DNA of 54,041 nt from Fragilaria crotonensis (Eukaryota; Bacillariophyta; Fragilariophyceae; Fragilariales; Fragilariaceae). Position 1 is the stretch's first letter, and each line of letters begins with the position of its first letter. A program made the position numbers and the translations under genes. The stretch is from positions 1 to 54,041 of the forward strand of contig JAKSYS010000419.1 of assembly GCA_022925895.1 (NCBI GenBank), in the 5' to 3' direction. Shown piece after piece: positions 22,268 to 31,923 of the stretch. The notes beneath the pieces were generated by a model, which was given only the letters and a program-made list of their open reading frames with translations, was not told the origin of the DNA and did no database searches.

Positions 22268-22310
22268 AAAAAATGCACGTCATCTCCTTACAAGGAGATG
22301 ACGCTTTTTT
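22268..22310. other. perfect 12-bp hairpin flanked by A6 and T6
   Basis: CGTCATCTCCTT (22278-22289), a 2-base loop (AC), then AAGGAGATGACG (22292-22303). An A6 run lies at 22268-22273 and a T6 run at 22305-22310. It looks like a terminator-type or cruciform-forming hairpin; no adjacent gene explains it. Confidence 0.8.
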
Positions 22311-22370
22311 CTGTCACGTACAAAATGTACTCGCATCTACGACAATTCATATTATTTTTTCATCATGCGT

Positions 22371-22405
22371 CGGAGGTACACTTGCAACCCGTTTGGAGCT
22401 AGTAC
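22371..22405 (+). repeat. 35-bp dispersed repeat, copy 4
   Basis: Identical to copy 2 across the 35 bp. It is preceded by a T6 run and CATCATGCGT, resembling the flank of copy 1. Confidence 0.85.
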
Positions 22406-22870
22406 AGCACCATATATAGTGGCAGTAGAGTGTTCGTTGCTTGCACGCTTGCACACGATGGGATTCCAAACACGACCGAATTTCATGACATCACGCAAGA
22501 AGGGGGGTTTCCGCCTCTGTTGGCTGATGCATTTTTCCAAGGTACAGTATGCATATCGAGCATCTACTACCGTAGTAGTAGTACCTGGTACTGGAGTACA
22601 GTTCTTCGACGATTCTATTCTCAGCTATGCGTACACCAGTAGGACTTCCAAGCGAGAATTTCCAGAAACGCTTTCCCTCTCACAGTTGTTGCAAAGGAAA
22701 TGGAAGCAACAACTACATGTACTAGTACCGTACATTGCCTCGTGCGCATCGCAAGGACTTAACAATTTATTGGCTGTGATCCGACCCTGAAAAGAAGATT
22801 ATCGGAGACGAACTCTCAAGTCTTCCAATCGAATTTTTTTCAACATGCAAATTCCGTGAACGCAGCGTTT

Positions 22871-23593
22871 TCAAGGAACACCTAGCGACGCTTCTACAAC
22901 TCGTAGAGCCAGAGTTGTCAGTATGCAGAGGAACACTAACATGACCCCTGTCAGGCTAGCTCGATACAACTCCTTCCTCGACATGTCCTTTTGGACATGT
23001 TCAAGTTCGTATTGCAGCAGACGTCTGGCGCGGACTAACTCTTCTTTCTCTTCAATAAGGATATCGTGTTCAGATTTCTTGCGAACCGACTCGAGACCTC
23101 CGCCAGAAACCGTTACCACAGTTCGGCGAGTAGGTGGGGTCAGCAGCGGTTTTCTGGTTTTCTCAACTACCTGCTTCCTTCGTCGACGCGGTGAACGCTT
23201 CTTCTTAGCAGCGATAAATGTTGATGTTGTACTGGTATTGGCATCGTTGGATGTCGCGTTTGTCATGGTATCCTTCCCCGATCGGCCACTCTCTCGTAAT
23301 GGTTCGTTCACGTTCCCCTCCTGTTCCGCTTGATTCGGCGGTTCTTTCGCATCTCCCCATCGTGATTGTCGCACTTGTTGTTCCAACTGTTCGAAGCATT
23401 CCCTCGTTTCTGACTCAATCTCCTCTCTTATCTTACGAATCTCGTCCTCAAAAGACCCAAGAAACTGGGGTCCCTCCTCCCGAAGCGAAGCCCCACCGCG
23501 CGGCAAACGCACACTGGGCAAAGGTGAACCGGCATCAACAAATCGCATCATGGTTGCCACCCATACCATGTGACCAAGTTTTCGCTTGCTCAT
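22871..23593 (-). CDS. unrecognised protein with coiled coil and C-terminal TM anchor
   Basis: A 240-residue intact frame from the ATG at 23593 (MSKRKLGHMVWVATMM). The open frame extends 27 codons further upstream, but the context of this ATG and the signal-like start favour it. The N-terminus is weakly hydrophobic and leads into LPSVRLPRGGASLREEG. The RGGAS wording recurs in diatom secretory or plastid proteins (inference). There is then a Glu-rich helix (FEDEIRKIREEIESETRECF), a basic cluster (KKKRSPRRRRKQ), a second charged coiled coil (ILIEEKEELVRARRLLQYEL) and one TM helix near the end (LTGVMLVFLCILTTLALRVV). It could be a membrane-tethered coiled-coil protein; no family is recognised. 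Confidence 0.6.
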   Translation of the reverse strand: MSKRKLGHMVWVATMMRFVDAGSPLPSVRLPRGGASLREEGPQFLGSFEDEIRKIREEIESETRECFEQLEQQVRQSRWGDAKEPPNQAEQEGNVNEPLRESGRSGKDTMTNATSNDANTSTTSTFIAAKKKRSPRRRRKQVVEKTRKPLLTPPTRRTVVTVSGGGLESVRKKSEHDILIEEKEELVRARRLLQYELEHVQKDMSRKELYRASLTGVMLVFLCILTTLALRVVEASLGVP

Positions 23594-24498
23594 GGTGAAG
23601 TTGAAGTGTAGAAAGTTCGTTACTGACTTGGAGATTGTCTGGGTCAATAGGAATAACTTGAGCGGCAACACCAAGAAATCGTGGTCGATTTGGAACGACG
23701 ACAGTGTTCAACGAATCAAAATGCTGTTCTGCTCTGGGATTGCTGCTTGCTCTGCGGCAGTGCTTCTGTTGTGTCGTTGTGTCGGTCTTCACAGTCTGGT
23801 AAGTGACGGTTTTAACCCAGGCTTGAAACGGCTACAACCTGGTATGTATCAGGTACTGTACTCCAAGTATGATACTTGCAGCGTTACTCCATAACCGTTC
23901 AAATTTGCTACAATCATACGCTACTGGAGTACGAAAACAATTAAATTGTGAGGACGACTACTGTCAGTAGTACCCGTAGCATAGCGAATAAATCTCAGAC
24001 TGCTCCTCTGGGGACAGAAATACCGTACAGTGTACCAGTAGTAAGTAGAACTCAGTACTCCCGTACATCACTGCAGGTGATGGCCGGCTCGATTAGGGGA
24101 CATACACGGGCTCCCTGTACTGCAGAGAGGGAACGAAGATGGAGCTTCGAAATACCCCGAACAACGACCAACACATCCGAATCCGAATTGTACGAATGTT
24201 GCAGCTGTGAAGCAATTATGCATCTAAACGTACTACCGTAGTACAAGTACTCGTACTCGTATCGTATCGTAGTAGTACGGATGTACGGGACTCACGGTCT
24301 GTGAAATTACCATGACCCGACACGCTTGGGACATAACTGGTCATTTCCGAGTTAAGCAAATCCATAACAGGACGTTTTGGCTCGACGACGCAACCCGCAT
24401 CATAAGGTGAGTTTAGGCTTATTTTTGTTGTCCACTGCGACGTCGATTGATGTCGATAACTCTCCACATCACATGTTTGATTTCGCATCTCAACACAC
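23594..24498. other. intergenic between divergent genes
   Basis: No supportable gene. It should contain the promoters of the coiled-coil gene (-) and the membrane protein gene (+). GTAC-rich words occur at 23840-23880, 24020-24065 and 24230-24285. Confidence 0.45.
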
Positions 24499-25579
24499 AT
24501 GGGCGACAGCGACTTCCTCGTATCTTCCCGAAGTATGGGAAGAATACAACAACAGCCAAAACCTATTCCGGCCACTGCGTCCCAAAGATCTCCCAGATTT
24601 TGTTACTGGTTGGCATTTTTCCTTTTCAACCTACCGGTAGTCGTCGCTGGCTCTTCGATTGAAGCCACAGATCGAATTCAACCCACCAGTCGAGGCGTTA
24701 AAAACCAGAAATGGGCAGTCTTCTGTTCAATAATCTCCTTCTGTGTATCACTTGGTGTTGTTGGTATGTACTTTTCCCCCGTATTATCCGTCATTTTGGT
24801 CGGGTCCAGGTTGGAAGGTGCTCTGTACTTCATCATGGTGGCGCTTTGGTCATCACTGGTTGCCGTGATTTCTGGTTCCGATAATGGATTGGCAGTTGAT
24901 AACGAGGGATCAGTTGCCTTTAGCAACTTGTACTATTGCGGATGGGCTGGTCTTGTCTTGTCTGCGCGATCCTTTTGTTTCTCAACTATTTGAAAGAAGT
25001 GTTCTCCCTGAAGATTAATGAAGAATTAAGTCTGCGGTCGGATCGGTTGAATCTGTGGGTTGGTTACTTTATAGTTTCCATCATCCTTACAGCCACCGCT
25101 GCTAACATCTATAATCATGAATGTCTTGGATCGGATCGGTATGAAACCAAGTTCTGTAATCGGTCTTTGTTGGCTTTGGTAGATGCAGGTGCAGGCGCCG
25201 CTGCGTCCATCGTTGTCATCGGGATGAAGTTTGCAGCAGGCATGGCACCCTGGGGTATCGAGCTCCTTTTTTCAGGATGCCTCTTTCTCTCTAACTGCTT
25301 CTCTTTGGGGTTGGTAACTGCCGAGCACGGGGCCTGGAGCCAAGATCGGGAATCTACTTCAGCTGGTTTAGCCTTGTTTTGCCTTTCATGATAATGAGCG
25401 GCACCATCGACTATATTTCGAAACGTAATGAGCAAGATCAAAAGGATCGTGTAATCGATATATATGAAGATTCGATGACAGAGTCTCTGGACGCTTTCCA
25501 GAAGACTAAGCCATTATCGGAGCATTATCCTTCAGAGGTCGCAGTTGTTGCTCCCACTAACTTTAGCGACGTAGTATAG
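24499..25579 (+). CDS. multipass membrane protein of unknown function
   Basis: Starts at the ATG at 24499 (MGDSDFLVSS) and ends at 25579, about 360 residues once two one-base frame changes (near 24965-24985 and 25345-25375) are allowed. Seven or so hydrophobic segments are visible, for example FCYWLAFFLFNLPVVVA, FCSIISFCVSLGVVGMYF, LYFIMVALWSSLVAVI, LWVGYFIVSIILTATA and IELLFSGCLFLSNCF. A short cytosolic-type tail follows (SKRNEQDQKDRVIDIYEDSM). No transporter or receptor motif stands out. The protein on both sides of each break keeps the same topology style, so I treat it as one gene. Confidence 0.65.
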
Positions 25580-25985
25580 TCCTTCTCTCCCATCCAGTGT
25601 TAATGCGTCGTTTTTCCTCATGGATGCAATTTCATTTGTGCCTGAACTTTGAATGAGACTAGTAAATATGACCGGCGGTATACCTCGGTAATCCAACATG
25701 GTGAAAAATTTAGCAGAAAACATTATTTATTGTTCACAAGCCGACATTACTTCGTATAAGCACACTGTCGATCGTGCTCCACAATTATGGGAACCGGCGA
25801 CTGCCCCAATCAAGGTGGGATGCTCAACGAGTTGATCTGCAACTGAGACTTTCTTTGTAGCACTGAACAATAGTGCGATGAATGGGATGCATCCTGTTTT
25901 GGGAAGTAACGTGAAAGAGGGAGTCGAGAATGGATGTGGTGTTCTAGGATTAGTAGATGTCGAGTTGACTGTGCAAGGTTCCAGG

Positions 25986-26951
25986 CTACATCTCTTCTTC
26001 AATATCGTCTCGGAACTCATTGTTCTTACGCCTCTTTTTCGTTCCACCGGCTGCTGCCTTGCGTCTCTTGAGTTCCTGTGCATCCTTGCGTTTCTGCGCA
26101 GCCGTTCCCTTTGGGACTCCGAAGAAAGGCTCAAGCTGAGGCCAGATTTGCTTCTTCCAAGCCTTTCGAAACTTCTTGATGAGAGTTCCAACATTGTATT
26201 GAATGTTACGAACTGCCGTCTTGATGGGTTGAGGAGCGTGGGTGTTGAATTGTGTTTGAAGGTAATCGCGAGTCTCGTATAGATGTTCAAACGCAACAGT
26301 TAAAGGCGCTTCGTCCTGTTCCCACTCCAAAAAGTAGCCATAGTCCTGGTACTTTCGTTCCAGATTCTTGATCAACTTCGGGTAATCGCCATAGTACTTG
26401 GAAAGAATCTTTGGTACTTCGGCAATCTTAGCGGGGTCGTGCTTTTCATAGAATGACAAGACGCGCTTTTTCGGAGTCTGTCCAATGCCGAGTCTGTATC
26501 CAATGGAACCGAGAACATTATTCTTCGCAAGGTATGATCCAAGAAAGTCGGACGCGTAAATGAGAGCAGGAATCAGAGTCGTTCCGATCATGAGCACGAG
26601 AAGAATCAGAGGAGTTGTCTTTATTCCTCTTGACGGCCCCGACGACGCTCCTGCAGCCTTCACTGCTCTGTTCGTATACTTGGTGTCATTACCCGATTTC
26701 CCTTCCCTTGCCTTGCTCTTCGACTTCTTACTAGGGGTGGGAAGAACCAGCCCATCGTCATCATCCTCATCTTCGTCGACAGTCTCCACAGTAGGAGGCG
26801 AACGTGCACGCGGAGGCGGCAAAGGAAGGTCATCATCTTCCTCAGATCCATCAAGGACATCATTACTTGCGTCGATCATGTCAGCCACAGTCTTCTGTGC
26901 ATCCTTTCGTTGCTCCTTGCGACGAGCCTTTCCTTCCTTTCCTCTAGCCAT
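25986..26951 (-). CDS. single-pass membrane protein with FYEKHxPxK-type C-terminal domain
   Basis: A 321-residue intact frame from the ATG at 26951 (MARGKEGKARRKEQRK). Residues 1-100 are highly charged and low in complexity, with acidic blocks (EDEDDDDG) and basic blocks. Residues ~110-130 form one TM helix (TTPLILLVLMIGTTLIPALIYA). After it comes LSFYEKHDPAKIAEVPKILS with KYYGDYPKLIKNLERKY, a motif resembling the FYExHxPxK...LxKYxG...LxxKY element found attached to various proteins in stramenopiles. The end is again basic (AQKRKDAQELKRRKAAAGG). The topology suggests an ER or Golgi membrane protein with the charged N-terminus in the cytosol; that is inference. Function unknown. Confidence 0.65.
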   Translation of the reverse strand: MARGKEGKARRKEQRKDAQKTVADMIDASNDVLDGSEEDDDLPLPPPRARSPPTVETVDEDEDDDDGLVLPTPSKKSKSKAREGKSGNDTKYTNRAVKAAGASSGPSRGIKTTPLILLVLMIGTTLIPALIYASDFLGSYLAKNNVLGSIGYRLGIGQTPKKRVLSFYEKHDPAKIAEVPKILSKYYGDYPKLIKNLERKYQDYGYFLEWEQDEAPLTVAFEHLYETRDYLQTQFNTHAPQPIKTAVRNIQYNVGTLIKKFRKAWKKQIWPQLEPFFGVPKGTAAQKRKDAQELKRRKAAAGGTKKRRKNNEFRDDIEEEM

Positions 26952-27609
26952 GGTTGTTTGTATTCAGTGCAGCCGTGAGTGCTGGAGAGGAGATTGTAAT
27001 TCATAGTTCATGCTCAGAGGTCAGCGGATCGTAGCTGCAGCCTGCAGGCTTCAACTCTGCTCACAGTACACCGCAGATTTTAACCACACATCAGATGACA
27101 ATACACGGAGTGATTTCACTGCTCCACGTGTGAGGCGCTAAACGTGGCAAGGGAACTCAGGGCCTCGCCGCAAGTATGGATAGTAGCCTCCGAGTACTAT
27201 GTGTACTTGGTACTGTATTCAAGAATTCAATGAGCAATAGTACAGTACTGTACAGTGTACAGTACACAGTAACGCACAGGTTCCAGCATTCGAAGTCCAC
27301 CCAGTCCACAGTATTTTGTACTGGACGGAATAATGTGTACTATTAACTACTACCGGTACAGGGAGCACTCCGAACCCTGTTACAGGCGCATGGCAACATC
27401 GCGAACTACAACAGGAGCCATTGTACCGCTACGAGCATAACGTACCAGGTACGACGGTAATTATCAAACAACAGATCTCTACACTGGGTAGGGCTACAAG
27501 TACTGTAAAACGCTAAAAGAAAATTCTGATGGATTTACGACAACATCGATAATCGACCAATGGCGTGCCTCACCATACCACCACCAATGGTGCGCCAACC
27601 TTTCCAATA
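26952..27609. other. intergenic, GTAC-rich
   Basis: No supportable gene. 27190-27280 is a dense run of GTACTGTAC and CAGTACAC words, among the clearest examples in the window. It is a divergent promoter region. Confidence 0.45.
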
Positions 27610-28056
27610 ATGTTGGCATCATCGACTCCACAACCCCTTTCGCGCGAAGAGGAGGAGAATCAGCGGCTTGCAAACTTGCTGCAACAACAGTTCGCAAACC
27701 TCGAGGATTATTGTAATTGTCAAACTCGATTTCAGAATTCTTGTCTGGAAGAAGATCGACGATTTCAGGCGTCATCGATTCAAACGTGCATGGATCAACT
27801 AGAGAAAGCTTTAGGAAAGGTTCAGAATGATATGCAAGCTATTCTAATGATTAGTTTGCGACATCGTCGGCGGATGGAAGTCCTTTCAGAGCACATTCAA
27901 CTCAGTGAGCGAGTTTTACTTACAATTTTCGAGAATGGGGCTTTGTTGCACGCGAACGGTGTACCCGCCACGAAGGACAACACCGCCATCAAGACTGTTG
28001 CTCTTTCATCTCTTCGAGCGAGCATTGCTCGAGTACAGCGCAAGTTGGGCAAGTGA
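27610..28056 (+). CDS. small coiled-coil protein of unknown function
   Basis: A 148-residue intact frame from the first ATG at 27610 (MLASSTPQPLSREEEENQRL). Nearly all of it is predicted helix: LANLLQQQFANLEDYCNCQT, then CMDQLEKALGKVQNDMQAIL and RRRMEVLSEHIQLSERVLLT. The spacing of a short N-terminal helix followed by a VQxDMxxI..LRHRRRM segment loosely recalls KxDL/BLOC-1-type subunits, but no diagnostic K-x-D-L is present, so this is only a possibility. It converges with the HSP110 gene. Confidence 0.55.
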   Translation: MLASSTPQPLSREEEENQRLANLLQQQFANLEDYCNCQTRFQNSCLEEDRRFQASSIQTCMDQLEKALGKVQNDMQAILMISLRHRRRMEVLSEHIQLSERVLLTIFENGALLHANGVPATKDNTAIKTVALSSLRASIARVQRKLGK

Positions 28057-28281
28057 CAAGCATAGATTCTTAGTTCTCGGGTCGCCGACGCAAGTTTTTG
28101 AGCGTTCTCACAAGTACTTGGAATGCGCAAATTATCTTCGGGATTATTTATAGTCACACCGGGTAAAAGAAAATTTGCTTCTACAAGTAGAATATTTGTC
28201 ACTCACAGTGGAAACAATCTGGAGAGAGCAGCTCATTGACTAGGACTAGTATATTTTGGGTGGCACACGACGGTCGAACCT

Positions 28282-31016
28282 TTAATCAGTATCCATGGGC
28301 TCCGATTTCTCTTCTTCGGTATTCACTTCCGTCGCTTCAGCTTCCATTGGCTCGCCATCGGCCTTGGGTTCTGGAACCTCAGGAGCTTTCTCTTCCACCT
28401 TCTTTTCTTCCTTCTTTGGCTTCGGTGCTGGCTTGTGCCTGATAGGGCTGCAGGTGTCTGTCAGCTCCTTAGCCTTCGCATTGATCTCGGCAACAGTCAC
28501 AACGGGATTGGTATTGACAGAAAGAGCACCTTGTTTGTCCAGAATGTCATACATCCAGCTGGAAACTTCATCACATTTTGCATGACATTTTTGTCTTTCC
28601 TCATCTGTGATGTGTGCATACTCATCTTTTCCTACAGACTCATTCAGCCACTGAGTGTACATTTCGACCTTGCGTTGCAGGGTGGACACGGCACCGGGAC
28701 GAGCGTTGGTTTCGAATTCACGCTTCTCGATAGGATCACCAATGCGCTTCAGATCGCCGAGTTTCTCAGCATAGACTGACTTTGTGGCGTCAAACCCATC
28801 TTCGTAAAGCCAATTTTCTGTGCCCTCAAGTGCAGCTGAAAATGCAGACTTTCTTCTTCTGTGGCATACGGGCAAGCCCGGAGTCGGAGATGATTTTGTC
28901 TCGCATGTTGTAGATGTAAGACTCAAGTTCATTCCTCTGATCTGAGGTCTCCCTCACCACGCGGTCAACATTGGACATGGCGACCTCGGCCTCAAAGGCC
29001 TTCTCGATTTCCGTCTTCGTCCAGTCTAAAGGACGATAAGTGGTGAACTCAAGTAAAGTCTTCTTGATCTTCTTCTTCTTTTCCTCACCCTCCTTCGCTT
29101 CGGTGTCTGGCAATACTTCCTCATCTTCGATTTCCTCTACCATCTGCCCAGAGCTGAGGGTGATGATTCCGTGAATGTCTTGCTTAACATTCACGCGAAC
29201 CTTCTTCAAATCACCTGGGGGAGCGACGATTTTGAAAGTACATATATCCTTGCTCACGCCGTCAGGATGACCAAACCCAGTTGCACTTGCGTCGTACGAG
29301 CACTTGACATCGAAGGCACCTGCACGCTTCAACGTCACGCGTCGTACAATAGGAAAGTTGAGACCCCTATCAAACATGACGACCGAGTTAGTTGGAACCC
29401 CATCCTCGCCAACAGCTTCATCTTCGTCCCAGGAAAGCTTGATTGGATACGGCTGAGACTCCTGAATCTCATAAGGCAACACCTTGAAACGAGGAGAAAG
29501 GATTGCACTCTGAAGGGCTGCACCGCGAGCAACAGCTTCATCAGCGTTCATGGTCGTTGACAGGGTAGCGCCACAAGGAACTCGCTTATCGCTCTCTTCA
29601 CATCCTACACGTGTGCTCCCACCGACAATCTCAATGCTGGCAAGATCAGCCGCAGTGACCTTGGCTTCTTCTAGGGCACGGGAGATGGGTTTGGAGAGCC
29701 GAGCCAGAAGCGATGCGACAAGAGACTCGTATTCTACGGCCGTGAGGGTGATGTTGAAGTCAAAGTCGTCCATCAGGCACTCAAGACTAATACGGGCCTC
29801 CTTGACTCCTGGGGCTCAAAGTTTTCTTAGCTTTCTCCGCCGCAGCGAGCAGCTTTATGCGCACCTTTGGCAGGTCCATGGGTTTACCGCTGAGCTTTCC
29901 CTTGAATTTAGCTTCAAAATTGTCTGCGATCCATTGGGCGATGGCTTCATCGATATCGCGGCCTCCAAGGTTCTCATCAAAGAAGCATGATTTGACGACA
30001 AGCTTTCCAGTTTCAAAGGCAACAACAGAAACTGTGTAACATGTGGCACCCATGTCAATGAATAGGATGTTGGTTGGATGTTCCTTGCTGAACTCCTTTC
30101 TGAGATCCTTGAAGATGCCGAACGACAAAGCGACCGCTGTGTGTTCATGCATGAGCCTCTGCACGCCGGTGATTCCAGTGATTTCACAAGCTGCGAGCAA
30201 CGCCCTTCGTTGGGCATCGTCGTAGTAACTTGGAATTGCAATAACCCAGTCCTGAGGGAAAAGATCTTTCACATCAGCCCCGTTCGAGGCAGTAGCAGCC
30301 TTGGCGGCAGCAATGCCTCCAAGATGCTTGAGCATCATTCCCGCAACTGCTTCCACAGGCAAGATAGTTTCTTCTCCTCCAGAGGTGACCTTTACTCCAA
30401 CCGAGTCAGGTCCTCCAGAAGCATGCTTGATCGGTACACAGGTGAACGGGCACTTCTTCATCTCGGCTTGAGCCCTTGGATCATCGAAAGCCAACCCAAT
30501 GAGGCGTTTGAAGTTGAAAATCGTGTTCTTGAAATTCGACGCGGCCGTTGTGGCAGCTACTTCTCCCATGGACCGGGATTGATCGAAGCCAACCATACCT
30601 CTGTGGAAGGTTTAGCGGAGAGTTGACGAAATAAGGTGAGAAGTTTTGTCCGCAGTGTACACATATTGGCAAAAGCATCGTTGTCAAGTCGGCGTTTACA
30701 TCGACCATCGCCCGCAATCAAAAGCAAGCATGTGCTTGGACGGAGTAACACGCAACACGCAATGCACGCAAGTACTCACAAGTACAGGGTACTGGCCTTC
30801 TCAGATTGGTCCTCACGTAGAAAACGTACTGGCCGTTGCATGTTCATCGCACTGTCGACTGTCGATTCGCGAGGCAAAGAAACGACAAGCAAAGATTTTG
30901 TTGACTTACGGATTCAGGCGATTAGAGTTACCATTGAGGATTACATCGACACCACCGCGTCCGGCGGAAGCAATTACAGTGTTCACGACACCGAAGTCAA
31001 TTCCAACAACACTCAT
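28282..31016 (-). CDS. HSP110/HSPA4-type Hsp70-family chaperone
   Basis: Exon 1 (31016-30910) begins MSVVGIDFGVVNTVIA, the Hsp70 phosphate-1 loop. A 309-nt intron (30909-30601, GTAAGT...CAG) joins to exon 2 as NRLNP/GMVGFDQSRSMGE. The ATPase domain continues with NTIFNFKRLIG, AIPSYYDDAQRRALL, HEHTAVALSFGIF, FIDMGATCYTVSVV and EIVGGSTR. The substrate-binding part has the long acidic linker typical of HSP110 (EDEEVLPDTEAKEGEEKKKK), and the C-terminus ends EEKSEPMDTD. HSP110 proteins act as nucleotide-exchange factors for cytosolic Hsp70 and as holdases. Two one-base frame changes are needed. The first is one extra base in the G4 run at 29811-29814 (minus-strand C4); the second is one extra base in the T3 at 28850-28852. 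Removing one base at either restores continuity, so both look like homopolymer errors. Confidence 0.92.
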
Positions 31017-31921
31017 CCTGGGTGATGATAAGGGCTTCTAAAATGGTGCAGTAAAATATCGAAATAAGAGATGTGATGGAGTTTTGGTATTCGATGGCGG
31101 CAACCTGAAAACTCCAATGACCTCTCAAAAATCGGGATTTTGATTTTTCGCTTCTCTTCGAGTTTCTTCGAGAATTGGGTGTTGGCGTGTGTGTTGTGTG
31201 ACGATGGATTTTCACGTTTCACGTACGACAACAACTTACGGATGGTAGGAACAACGCGACAGCAGCGTGAAGGTTGTATGGCCGTTTGTGACCTGCAGAC
31301 TGCAGACTGCAGCAGGATTGGAAGTAAATAACCACCGGTACCGGTAACCAAATACCGACGGTATTATACTGTACCACTACTGTGATCTTTAAAATGCCCA
31401 ATAACTGGTTACCTGCGAGTTGCAATATACCAACCAGTAACCAGGACCCATGGTTATTTTCTACTGAGTTTAGTCGGTAGTATTTTGAATTCCGGTGTTC
31501 GGGAATACCAGCCTGAATTTCTATAAATGTTCTGTCCTGCATCAGTGTGTATACGGTTCATTTCTGTACTGTAGTACTGCAGTTTACTGTTACTGTAGTG
31601 TTTTTACTACCATTATACCTACCGGACGAAACCAATGGAACCGAGTAAGTACTGCGCTTCCAAAAATGAAGAGAAGTTTTATTTATACCGGACTGAAGGA
31701 TTTTTCAATACCAAAATACCTCCCAGTGCAACAGCACAATACCATTCTACCTACCGGAGGACTGTAATACCAGATTCAACGTGGGAGAGTATGCATATTA
31801 TTTTTCCAATCCCTGGACTGCAGACTGCACATGACTACCATTACCGGTACTAGTACTCTAGCTAGTACTCAATACTTCTGCTCTTTTACGGTAAAGTAGT
31901 TCTCAGTACTTGGATGGCTAC
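31017..31921. other. intergenic, left of transposon copy 1
   Basis: No supportable gene. It contains ACCGGTACCGGTAACC-like palindromic words near 31330-31350, CTGCAGACTGCAGACTGCAG near 31295-31312 and scattered GTACTGTAGTACTGCAG words near 31560-31600. Confidence 0.45.
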
Positions 31922-31923
31922 TA

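Noticed and set aside
22268..22310. bacterial Rho-independent terminator implying a prokaryotic insert
   Set aside because: No bacterial-type gene flanks it and the region is otherwise diatom-like, so transfer is not supported.
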